Source of the DNA: Paraphysoderma sedebokerense
Taxonomy: Eukaryota; Blastocladiomycota; Physodermatomycetes; Physodermatales; Physodermataceae
Direction of reading: 5' to 3'
NCBI GenBank assembly: GCA_025602915.1
Contig: JAHLJZ010000075.1
Location: forward strand, 1-64,000
DNA: 64,000 bases
Part shown: positions 1-10,463 of the stretch, in pieces
Layout of the letters: every line of letters begins with the position of its first letter
How positions within the stretch are numbered: position 1 is the first letter of the stretch
Program-made: the position numbers and the translations under genes
The notes under the pieces: generated by a model
What the model was told of the DNA's origin: nothing
Seen by the model: only the letters and a program-made list of their open reading frames with translations
Database searches by the model: none

Positions 1-49
1 TAAGGCCGCCATCTCTTCGGAGGCGTGGGTTCGAATCCCACAGAGCACA
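1..49 (+). tRNA. tRNA-Leu(AAG), 3' part only
   Basis: The window opens inside a tRNA gene, at the base before the anticodon. The visible part holds anticodon AAG, the 3' anticodon-stem half, a short variable arm, the T arm (GTGGG/CCCAC around TTCGAAT) and the 3' acceptor half AGAGCAC plus discriminator A. It matches the 3' part of the two complete copies at 9908-9990 and 12772-12854 base for base. The 5' half lies left of the window. Confidence 0.9.
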
Positions 50-812
50 TATTTTTTGAATTTAGATATTTGATCTGCGAGAGAATGTAATATTTTGCCC
101 GCTCGGAACCAGTAGTTGCTGTACCTAAGCGGTTAAGCTTCGGTTGTAAAGATTTCGTGAAGGATGCCTTTTTGATGTGTGAACTCGTGCTCTGTCAAAC
201 AAACCATTTTAACATTATTTCATGTCGAATTGGCGAAATCTTGCATTTAATGTTCATGAATAATGTAAATGTTCCGACTGAAATTTCAGTATATTCGTTC
301 TTAATTTTATCGTTATTTGATGGTGAGACCAAAAGTTCCTTGTTGATGAATCGAATATCACTCATCCATTTGGCACCAGAGATGCTTTTATTTCATTCAT
401 TGTAAACCCATGTAAAAAGAATAACATGCAAAATACATAGTAATAATTTTCCCAGTATAAATTGATTCTCATGTATGATTATCGTCCGTCCGAAAGCTCC
501 AAAGCTGGCTTATGTAGCCGCTAAATGAGGCAAAAAGTCGATCCTGCAGTCTGAATTAATAAATCATATCAAATAGGTGTTGAATGAAGATGTAATAAAA
601 TGCGTTGAAATTTTAAGGCTATAAGGTCAAAGATAAATTAGAATAATGCTCTGAATGTTGGAAGGGGAATGTGTGGACACGAAAGCGTTTCTCACCCGTC
701 TCCCTGTCTCCATTTGTTCCTTTTGCCGGGTTGGATATATCTTTGCCTGCTTCTGCGTACGCATCTATTGCAAACCCATATCTACAGCGTTAACTATATA
801 GTCTATTATCAA
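50..812. other. intergenic, AT-rich, upstream of the MAPKK gene
   Basis: I see no gene. The stretch should contain the 5' leader and promoter of the MAPKK gene that starts at 813. A piece near 113-165 resembles the 5' half of a tRNA (D-loop-like CTAAGCGGTTAAG, then GTA in an anticodon-like loop), but I cannot fold a full tRNA. Confidence 0.5.
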
Positions 813-2889
813 ATGTCGACAGAGCTCTCCCCAAACTCCACTCCCAACAGCCTTCGGAAAAAGAGAAACTTCAAAGGCTTAAAGCTGGATGCTAATGCCA
901 GTCCGTCGCCGTCCAACTCATCTGGTACCTTGCCCGAAGGAGACTCCTCTAACCCAAACGGCACCGTCGCTGCTACCTCTCCAACTCTTGGATTGTCGTC
1001 TCAGATATCAAAGATTGCAATCGAAAAGTCACTCATCAAAATGGATTTGAAACCACCCGACTTTGAAGTGTTGGCAGACCTCGGTCATGGCAACGGCGGT
1101 ACTGTTAAAAAAGTCTTACATAAACCGACAAACACTATTATGGCCAAAAAAGCCATATTTATTGATACTGCTCCGGGAACTAGAGAATTTGAGTTAATCA
1201 AAAAACAGATTTTGCGAGAGCTTAGTATTCTGCACAGTTGCGAGAGTAAATACATCGTTAGCTTCTACGGCGCCTTCGTGAATGAAGGCGAAATATCCAT
1301 TTGCATGGAGTATATGGATTTGGGGTATGTTAGTTTAGTATTATCAATATACACCCGATGAAGAATATCTTTCTGTAGTTCTTTTTTCGCTTTGGCAATG
1401 TTTCGTTACCTGAAAAAGCGTCTCTGTTTATCGCAGTACCGTTTGCATTCGCTTATGATAACTAATAATTCGCCATCCCCCTCAATTTTTACAATAATGT
1501 AGCTCTTTAGACTCTATATACCGGAAATTAGGAATAATATCTGAAGAAATTATAGGACAGATAACGGTTGCCGTTCTGGAAGGCTTGGTTTATCTGTATC
1601 AGAACCATCGTATCATTCATCGAGGTTAGTATGACATATACTCCTGTCAATTTCGTTTCTGTACGTCTATCAGATACTCTGAAGTCTGCCAGACAATTTC
1701 GATGGTTTCCGATCTTTTCCATGATTTGTTTCTGTTGAATTCACGCCTCAATGACAAACCGGACCTAACATTGTTTCCCATGAAAAGACGTTAAACCCTC
1801 CAACATTCTTTTCAATTCACGAGGCGAAATAAAAATATGCGATTTCGGGGTATCAGGTGAAGCGATCAATTCCGTGGCGAATACGTTTGTGGGGACTAGT
1901 AGTTATATGAGTCCAGAGCGGATACAGGTAATCATCATCCTCGTTGTTATATCATTATTTGTTACTCTATTTTGCGTTCTGTTATCTATGCTACTTTGCT
2001 TTTGAAAGAAAAAAGTTTGATATTCACTCTGTTTCTGTCTTGTCGACTCTATTTCTTCTCATCTGATCGTTCTGTACCTGTCATCTCCATTTTGCTCAAA
2101 CTACATCACCCTAAACTATAACAGGGCGGTAAATACTCTGCGCAATCCGACGTCTGGTCTCTCGGTATAACGCTGATGGAACTTGCACTGGGAAAGTTTC
2201 CGTTTCCTGCAGATAATGAATCTGGATCCGGTCACGGGGGAGATGGAGGTGAAGGAAAGAATATGGCGGTATTTGAGTTATTACAATACATCGTTCATGA
2301 AGAAGTTCCAAAATTACCTGAAGGAAAGGGCTCAAAGGAATTCGAAGATTTTCTTTCAAAATGGTTCGTTTTCTGTTCTTTAAGCATTCGTCCCGCCGTT
2401 GAAGATCCTGGCATTTCTGAATTTGTTCTAATCAGTATTTTATCTTGTTGCTTTGTCCCTTCCCACTTCCTCTGAACTGCGTCGGTTCCGGTCATACCAA
2501 ATTTTTTGAACACCGGAATTCGGGGTCATGAAAACCTTTTACTTTATACTACGCGTTACGCTAAATCTAAATATCAGTCTAATCAAAGAACCGCTAAAAC
2601 GTCCGACTCCTTCACAGTTGATGGTATGTTTCTTCTCCTCCTTCTTTTTCGCATTTTTACCTCTTCTTGCGGAATGCCGGCTGCGCGGTTAATACTGAAG
2701 TTGCTAATTCATGCTTCTTTCTTCATGCCATGCCATTCTCCATCACGTTCGCTTAATTACTTAAAACGAATTCCCAAACACTCATTGATAAATCAGCGGC
2801 ACGAATTCGTGAAGAAATCTCAAACAGCGTCCGTAGACTTAAAAAAGTGGGCAATGAGTATTAAAGAACTTATCAATTTGAAGTTGTAA
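813..2889 (+). CDS. MAP kinase kinase, Ste7/Byr1/MEK type
   Basis: Dual-specificity kinase that phosphorylates a MAP kinase in a cytosolic cascade. Six exons: 813-1324, 1503-1624, 1788-1927, 2125-2363, 2578-2623, 2797-2889, giving 383 residues. The N-terminus carries a MAPK-docking D-site-like stretch ([11 protein letters not shown], residues 15-25). Kinase motifs follow: glycine loop GHGNGGTV (91-98), catalytic Lys in MAKK (about 113), [16 protein letters not shown], an activation loop with the MEK-type Ser-x3-Thr (SVANT) before [10 protein letters not shown], and KRPTPSQLM near the C-terminus. The kinase domain aligns by eye over its full length with S. pombe Byr1. Start 813 is the first ATG of the conserved reading frame; the frame is open upstream to 669 but has no ATG there. 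Which pathway it serves (mating or filamentation against cell-wall integrity) is inference; the order of motifs favours Byr1/Ste7. Confidence 0.9.
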
Positions 2890-3434
2890 TACCCTTGTGG
2901 CTTGGAATCTCTTTTCACTATCCATATCTATCCGTTATCCATTGGTTCTCGAGCCACCCTTCGTTCGTGACTCCAATCGTTTGTCAGATGATTCAAAGAG
3001 TGGGTTGAGTAACGAGAGTTGAAATGGTGTATCAATATAAATTTTCACAACCAGAACGAGAAAATGTACGGATATAATATATTATTTAAAGATACGAGTA
3101 AGGGTTCTTAAAATGGATTGAAAAATGTAGTTTAGCCTGACTGTGCGATCAATAAAATTGGGTCATAGGGAAGACACGGGAGTTAAGTGTGCAAGCAATT
3201 ATCTTTCTAAAGGTCCGAGCATATGTATTAAATTTTAATTGTCAGGGAATGGAAATTCAGCCAGGCGAAGTTAATTGACATGGCTGTAGATATCTTATGT
3301 ACAGTAAATAGAAGCCGGGTAGCAGCGACATAATAACCAAATACAAATACTTTGTCTTCAGGCAGCTTACATTCTGCACCGCGTTTCCAAAATCCATTTT
3401 AAATAAATGCCATCCCATTCGGATTCACCACTAT
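2890..3434. other. convergent intergenic region
   Basis: This lies between the 3' ends of the MAPKK gene (+) and PSF3 (-). It should hold both 3' untranslated regions and terminators. No other gene is visible. Confidence 0.5.
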
Positions 3435-5343
3435 CTACCCTGTCCTGCGTCGTTTCCCTGCCCAATTTTCTTCTTCTTCTCTCTCGTTAGCTCGTTCGTC
3501 ATCGTTCTTATCTCTGCTTTCTTCATCTCTAGACGTCGAAGACGATAAGGAAGAAGGAAAATTGGCTGCCGAGGAAGCCAGAAGATTCATTTTGCTTTTA
3601 CCATGTTTTGATATCCGGTATAACCATTTATTCGTCGATGTTATCGTGTCTTGTGCTTGTCGATGCACTAGTTCGAATTCGAAAAGGAGACCACAGACGT
3701 GTACAATAATAATTGAGATACCAAGGATGTGCGATTATGTTAATGAGAAAGGAGGGGGTCGTTAAAAGTAGATAAAAGATTAGACGACAATGGGACGCAG
3801 AAGTCAGCTCATAATAATATCAAAGAAGATACGATCACAGAAAAGAGCAAAAAAGCAGGCTAAAAAGGCTGAGATGACAACGACAAAGAAGAAATCGTAC
3901 ATTTTTTCTCCGTCTCATCTAAACCTCTGACAACTTCGTACCCTTCATTATCGCCATATCGTGGTTGCGAAGCGTGGGACATAATTAAAGGTATCCGCGA
4001 TTTAAATGTCTAGTTGAAGAATAGTAGGGGCGATTGAATGAATTATGAAAGATTTCGATTGGGTTGAGAATAATTCGGGGATAATTGATGAGTTATTGTG
4101 AGCAGGATAATATGAAATGAAAGAATGAAAATATTATTAATTTTGAAAAGGATCTAATATGAAGCGAATAACTTAATCATCTGAGACGCTATCGCGGCAC
4201 TTCCGATTGTTATTTTCGCCCGAGCAAGCAAAAGTTCTAACGAACCGAGGTAAGCACTTCACATAATCCGTTGTCGATAAGTCTGTTGATTTGAATTTAA
4301 GAAAAGAGGCTAAGGAGAATCATTGTGTCATAAAGTAACTTGGCTGCGAGCGCACAGAATGAATGCGCTAACATGCTAGTTTTCATCCACACGCGCATTG
4401 ACCGCCTTGTTTATATCTTCAATCCCCATGCTTCACACTTACGTCGGTGGAAGTGGAATGAAGAGACACCACAACCTGGTGAATAGTAACAAAAAAGGAT
4501 ACACTCTACCAAGAATTCTACCAAACAAGTACCAATACGGGCAAAATTCATTCAACTGAATTTTCCTAGCTGATCCGGAGATCACATTCCTCGTCGAAGG
4601 AAGGTACGGTTTTGGCAAGTTGAATATAATGTACGGTTGGTCATTTCCGGGTGCACTGTGTATTGATTGGAGTATTGTAACGTAAGTTTGAATCGAATGG
4701 AGTGTGATGATGAGGAATGTCCAGATAAGGATTTAGACATAAGCGGAAAAGAAACAAGAATATTGTTTACAGGATTAGACGTAACTCAGATAATAAGAAT
4801 AGAAGGAAATGATACAAACTGAGCAGCCAATGGGCCAGCTAACCACCACGGCCATTCCACTTTACTTCCTTGTTCGAGCTATTCATTGTAGTTGATGTTT
4901 CGTTTGCGTGGTGAAAAGAGGGTGAGAAGGAAAGAGATAGATAAACCAAATGAACTGCCATATTAGCTTTTATCGTTCTCAAAAATGAGGCAAGGGGCGC
5001 AGAATTAAGAGAATCAACTTGATATCAATACTGTTACAGAACGGACGCTGCTAAATCACCAACAACCTAACTGATTTAAACGTTCCCCTTTTACATCGAT
5101 CTCAAATCAGATAGCAATCATAATTGTGTAAATTTGCATACCTGTTCGCATTCTGAACCGTCCCCATCTAGCTCACCCAGTCCTGGCACAGTCACATTCA
5201 TTATGCAGGGTACGAGCTGAACAGGGTAAGCAAGAGTACGACCAGTCAGTTCGACACGGGAGTGAGTATGAAAGAAATAAGGCTAAGAGTTGTACCTGTG
5301 ATAGTGCAAGGATATCGTCTATTTCCCAGTAGTCTTGTGTCAT
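3435..5343 (-). CDS. PSF3: GINS complex subunit Psf3 (DNA replication)
   Basis: Subunit of GINS, which joins Cdc45 and Mcm2-7 in the nuclear CMG replicative helicase. No single frame shows it; seven short exons join in phase: 5343-5296, 5216-5142, 4878-4820, 4655-4503, 4256-4173, 3926-3901, 3667-3435, giving 225 residues. Family hallmarks are visible in order: YWEIDDILA at the N-terminus, VPGLGELDGD, KVEWPWWLA (family K-x-E-L-P-x-W-L-A), NLPKPY followed by RN, a YWYLFG segment, GLDETEKK and NKWLYR. Yeast Psf3 has YYDIDDVLA, PGLGYL, SLPLWLA and KLEEMEKE at matching places. The last exon adds an acidic/basic low-complexity tail of about 60 residues beyond the usual end. The exon 5/6 boundary (donor GTTATT) is the weakest junction. 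The 1.6 kb upstream is shared with the divergent secreted-protein gene. Confidence 0.84.
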
Positions 5344-6967
5344 GGTTCCGTATTGATATGATGTTGCGTGAGAAAGAGAACGAACTTTGAGCTCGCTGTG
5401 AATGCATGCACAGGCGACGTCACATTGCGGCCACGGAGAAGTGGGGGTGCAATTTGTTATATCAATTATTAAATGCCGAGTACAAGGGCAGCTATGAGTT
5501 TCTTTTGACTAATTATCATTCAAAGCCATTTATTTACCATGCTGATAGGTTTTAACAATCTTCATAACTACTAAATAATTGGACCGCACGGGAAATACCA
5601 ATATTCTTGAACTTCACGTGTCCACAGAGGGTGTAATAGACGAAGCCACGATATAAATTACGTATTGAGTGATTCCGGACGGTTGTTGATATACAAGTAT
5701 ACTTAGCAATCATGAAGGGGATTCTCTTATAAAGAGATTGGCAACTCTATTAATCTCCAATGACGCTTCCAGTTTCAACAAACGCGGATAGACTTACTTT
5801 GTCTCTGATTTAATGAGTATGACTTGAATTTATGCTTGCAGACAGACAGCATTATTCGGGAAGTTTTCAAGAGAATTCTCTAATATATACCACAATTCTT
5901 CAGCAACTTAGATAACCTTTTAACAATAGTGCTTAACAGTGGAGAAGGATGAGTTTCTCTCAATCCTATGCGTGGCCAAGACGGATAAAAATTCTGTACG
6001 GCTTGCAGTTGGAGTATCACAGTGCCGATTGCCTATTTTGATACTCTATCATAACCACCGAAGCAAACTGGATAGGATAAAGAGCTGTAGATATCACTCA
6101 ATCCACACATGCGACAACTTCGAGATTCAAGGAGGTTCAAGGAGGTTCGAATGAGGGAGGCTGTGACACTAATGTGACCGCTACTTTGGTAAACGACCCA
6201 GAGATGTCGGTGAGACAATTCTATGGACACATCCAATTAAATGAGGCCTAAGGGATCTTGTAGTCGATGTAAGATTTATCTGTGGAGCTATGGACACAGA
6301 GATACAAAAATACAAAACTGAATAATACATCAAATGTATGAAGCATGCAGACTGCAGAGGAAGAAGGGAAAATGATTCAATGACAAGAATGCGATTCCTA
6401 AGATGGCGTTCCTATATCGCCGGAAGCGGTATTTGACGTCAGACGGATATCAATGATTTATGTCGACAAGTTGACGAGTGACCAATCTTGCCACTAAAAT
6501 ATTCAGTCTTTCTCACTCTTGCCTTCTCCATTCTCGAATATGGACATATTACTGAGTCACTGACATATTCCACAAAACTCGCTACGTCCAGTCTCGCCCG
6601 GTCGTTACTGATGCATTCTCAATTTCACATGACTGTCTAAAATTCTTGTTCCTAAATCTTCTGGTCTCGACCCATCCAGTTCTAAATCTTGTGATATTTG
6701 TGTCTGCTCCTACGCCGAATCGGTCCGAAGCGGTCCAAATACTGTCCAAATCTAATGACGAATATCGGGAGGCATAATACATGGATCGGGGCACTGCGCG
6801 AAACTCAGCGAAAATGGCCGATCTCTCACTCATGTCTCAATTCTCTTCCGATCCGCAATTCTATGCCCAACATTCTTATTCCTGACCACATTTAAAGCGC
6901 ACCTCGCCCTCCTCAGTCACATCAGTCCATCCATCTTTTCTGTAGTACATCGCAGTCCGCTGAAAAC
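5344..6967. other. divergent intergenic region
   Basis: 1.6 kb between PSF3 (-) and the secreted-protein gene (+). Short open frames here show no recognisable motif or splice-joined continuation. The last 70 bases before 6968 are CT-rich, as in many fungal core promoters. Confidence 0.45.
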
Positions 6968-9462
6968 ATGAAAGCTGACGTCTACAGCATATTGGGGCTC
7001 CTCGCTCCACTTTTCTTGATCACTTGCTCCTCCCTCACCAATGCCGCCTACGTGGATCACATGAACAGGGATGAATTGGAGTTGTTGTTCCAAAGATCTG
7101 ATTTCATGACTTCCGGTAAGTAAACGCTTCCATCCACCGAACCCGTGTGGAAGATTGATTACTGATCGGCTAATTGATCATGCGGTCAACCCACGGAATT
7201 GTCTTTCATTGAATTTGCGATGGTGAACAATCCAGACAACCGACAGCCAGAAATTTTCTTTGGAGATACCGGTAGATACAGAAGAAGCTTTGATAATGCT
7301 ACTCGTTGGGAACTGTATGTGTTACATTTTTCTTACTCTTCTTATAAAGTCAGTCTCTTCCGAGACACAAAATCTGGAATGTCTCGGTTGGAAGATCGAA
7401 CGCGGATGGCTTTGAATACGTCAACTAAAGCTTCTCGCTTGCAGACACAACTTTATCAAATACAGATGGCCTGATAACGAGGTTCACGACACGGTAAACA
7501 CTTTAATTTCTATTTAATTTCCACTGGCAAAAGATAACCGAAATCCTGTTAATCAGGTGTTCCTAATGGCCTATGAGTTGGTCCAATCGTCTCAAGCTCA
7601 CAATACTTTGCGCTTCGAATACTCGAATGATGACCGTACATACACTCCATTTAATAATGCAACGAACAATATTATTAACGTTGTAAGAGAAACCAGAGGA
7701 GTTCACCGACGTGCTAACTACACTCTGCGTGCACCAAGTGGATTTAGATTTTTAAGAAGTAATGTACTTCATACTTCCATGCTCTCCGTGACAGTATAAA
7801 CTCACTGTATGTCTTGGAATTTTTCTTCGCTTTAGTCAATTGGACTCCCTGCGCTCAGTCAACCAACTGTCGCGATTACGCCAGCCCGTCATTAGGTCAT
7901 CTATGTGCCTACAATCGTGGACGGGAACAACCGAACGCCGCAACCTGTTTCCCCCGAGGTCTCAACCCTCCCGTCGTCGATCCATCACCAGAGTACTGTT
8001 TCACTAGAATGGTCGACAATTTTTGGAGGGTTGAAAATTTCGTAAATAGAGTCAATCTTATGGGATCACCCACTGATGCGATCAACGCTCTTCATTTCCG
8101 TCACGATATTCCCCATGTAAGAGGTTCATCCATTTATCCCTTACACTCTCTGAGCTAACGTTACATCAATAGGAAGGAATCGGGGGTGGAAGATTGCAAC
8201 TCTTACCTCGTCCCCCAGCAAGGGCGGGTGACAGGAGTCCAACATCTTGGTATACCATGTTTGGGGAAAGAAACGTCACTAATGAATCAGAACATTGCAT
8301 GAATTCCTTTGTAACTCTTCCAACAATAGCAATTGAGATCACGGGTACAATTCAGATTATGTTTGGTTGGTTTGACGAAAGCAAATGATCTAACACGCTT
8401 CTACATTACTGCTAGCTTCGGCTGGAACGAGATTTAACATAGTGACTCGTGGACTTGCTCCTCCTAATATGACGAACACTACCATCCCATCCGAATCTCA
8501 ACATAATTACACTTCCACAACAACCCACACATTTATTCTGTCAATTTCTCAATATAATTGTATGCGCATGTTGGCCCTGACAGATTTCGTGAATCCATCC
8601 AACCAGCCAATTTTCATCGATAATATCTATTTTCCAAACAACTTCCCGCGACGCTTACCTCTGCCGCGAGAACCCGAATACATCGATCGTTTTGAGGGCC
8701 CAATCAGCAATACAGGCGGTAGAAATTTATTGAATCAACCTACAGGAATCAGAAATGGAATGGCAATATACCGAATTCAAAACGGTAGATTGCAGCTTCG
8801 TCCTTCTAGTGCCATGTCTACTTGGTTCGTTTTATAGTCTCATTATTTTGACGCCACGTGAATGAAACTCTTCTGCATTGCAATTTAACGTTAAGTTTGA
8901 TAGGTTTTCAAACCTTGAATCCTCTCGCACACCTGCTACAAGTGAGATAAACTTCGAAGTCTCGGCTACAAGAAGGGCAACTAATTTTGAAATCGGTTTG
9001 TTTCACCTTCACTAAGGCGCAATATTCATAAGTTCGAATTCAACTATACCGATTCGAGCTAACACTTATTTATGATGTCTCTATTTTGTTTGAAAAATAG
9101 TGGTCCGATACAACAACACGGAACTAGTGCAACCGCTAATTCGATATGTCTATATTTCAGCTGATAACGTCAATATGACCCATCATGTTTCAGTTAATCT
9201 CAATTTACTGAACGCACCAGTTTATCTGACTCGACCCGAAACATTAATTCAATCAATCTCCATTCGAAATATCTCACCTCTTGGTACCGATATATTCATC
9301 GATAACCTCCGCTTTGGTTCCAGTTTCTGCCGATATTCCGATGAACCTGATGCGAATAGAAGAGACTATCGACCGAGACCAGCTTACACTGGTTTCAGTC
9401 GTGCTTACTTGGGTAACCAAGCTAATGTTAGAAGGAGCGTTATCGATCACGACGAACTGTAA
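6968..9462 (+). CDS. secreted glycoprotein of unknown family, nine exons
   Basis: I do not recognise the family. Nine exons join in phase: 6968-7115, 7236-7314, 7445-7493, 7557-7758, 7836-8116, 8173-8344, 8416-8824, 8904-8995, 9101-9462, giving 597 residues. A hydrophobic N-terminus (ILGLLAPLFLITCSS, then Ala-Ala) predicts a signal peptide; no other membrane segment is seen, so the product is probably extracellular or wall-bound. Many N-x-S/T sequons (FNNAT, RNVTNES, MTNTT, HNYTST, NMTHH) suggest heavy N-glycosylation. Two related segments, QPIFIDNIYF and TDIFIDNLRF, each follow a stretch of alternating polar and hydrophobic residues, which looks like a repeated beta-sandwich module. Six cysteines fall in the middle region (residues about 165-290). 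The phase-1 join from 7115 to 7236 skips a stretch with no usable nearer acceptor. The splice fit is strong; function is unknown. Confidence 0.78.
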
Positions 9463-9907
9463 CACACTAAGCATGAAGTTGTTTGATTGTTGGATGTTTG
9501 GGGCAGACAGTTTTCTTTCGGTAACATTATGTTTTTGATATTTTTTATTGCGTCAGAAAGGGAGGGCACGGGATAATGTCGAGTATTGCAGTGGCCCGTT
9601 CATACATTTGTGATCGTTATTGCCGGATGAATGCATCATCTTGAGGACCACTTTACGTATTTTTGCGATTTAATAAATTCAATGTTTGTTGAAGATGGCG
9701 TAAAACTGATATCAACCTGTCTTGTACGCGAGATTGATCATTACCCCCTGATGAAGCGATTGCCACATCGCTATTCAGGAGAATCTGGCTTACAAAAAAT
9801 TTAAAATCATTAGGCTCCAAGGGTAAGGGATAAGGGCTCAAAAAATAGGCATGGCAAAAGAGAACAGCAAATGGCTGCGAAATATCTGCATGTTTAGCAA
9901 CAAAATA
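9463..9907. other. intergenic
   Basis: This holds the 3' end of the secreted-protein transcript and the 3' flank of the tRNA-Leu. Nothing else is recognisable. Confidence 0.5.
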
Positions 9908-9990
9908 TGTGCTCTGTGGGATTCGAACCCACGCCTCCGAAGAGATGGCGGCCTTAACGCCACGCCTTAGACCAACTCGGCCAAAAGCAC
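9908..9990 (-). tRNA. tRNA-Leu(AAG)
   Basis: Folds as a class II tRNA: acceptor GTGCTTT with AGAGCAC, D stem GCC/GGC, anticodon stem TGGCG/CGCCA around loop TTAAGGC (anticodon AAG), a short variable arm, and T arm GTGGG/CCCAC with TTCGAAT. No intron. It reads CUU (and CUC after A34 to I34 editing). It is identical to the copy at 12772-12854 and to the visible part of the copy at 1-49. Confidence 0.96.
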
Positions 9991-10463
9991 TTGATGACAC
10001 CTGACCCAGCTAAGATTTATATGATGTTATTATACATTTACAGTCTCTGCCCACATTCGAATTTGACCAGCAATGTTATTTACTTTATCTATTGGAATTG
10101 GAATAGCTGCAAAATGGGGCGATAGCCAATGGAATAGCAATGGAAGAAATGCGCTGTTGTGCAAAATCTGTGGCGCAACAATCCCGATGGCGGCTCCCAA
10201 AATCGTGAAATCGCTCGTTTTACGAGAGTGGGCCGAGCATAGCGGATCCTGACGTCGATCCGCATTTTTACAATTTGATAATTACTGTTGCGACATCTTA
10301 AAGATTCTTATCCATAATTTGTTTCTTTTGTCGTGCCTCAAACAAAAGTGCAAACACTGGAATAACCTCCCCCATTGATCAATTGAAATTGAAATCGGAA
10401 TAGTGTGCAATCGCGAATCGGTTGTTAATAGCTTTCACGCATCATCGCATTAGTTATCCATAA
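9991..10463. other. intergenic, probable promoter of the membrane-protein gene
   Basis: Between the tRNA-Leu 5' flank and the ATG at 10464. No gene and no clear TATA box seen. Confidence 0.45.

Noticed and set aside
113-165. tRNA-like 5' half with a GTA anticodon-like loop
   Set aside because: No matching 3' half, acceptor pairing or T arm could be found.
2111-2513. Overlapping open frames on both strands inside the MAPKK gene
   Set aside because: They are shadows of exon 4 and the following intron; the kinase motifs fix the real frame.
6582-6895. Open frames on both strands upstream of the secreted-protein gene
   Set aside because: No motif, no splice-joined continuation and no conserved composition; they overlap each other antisense.
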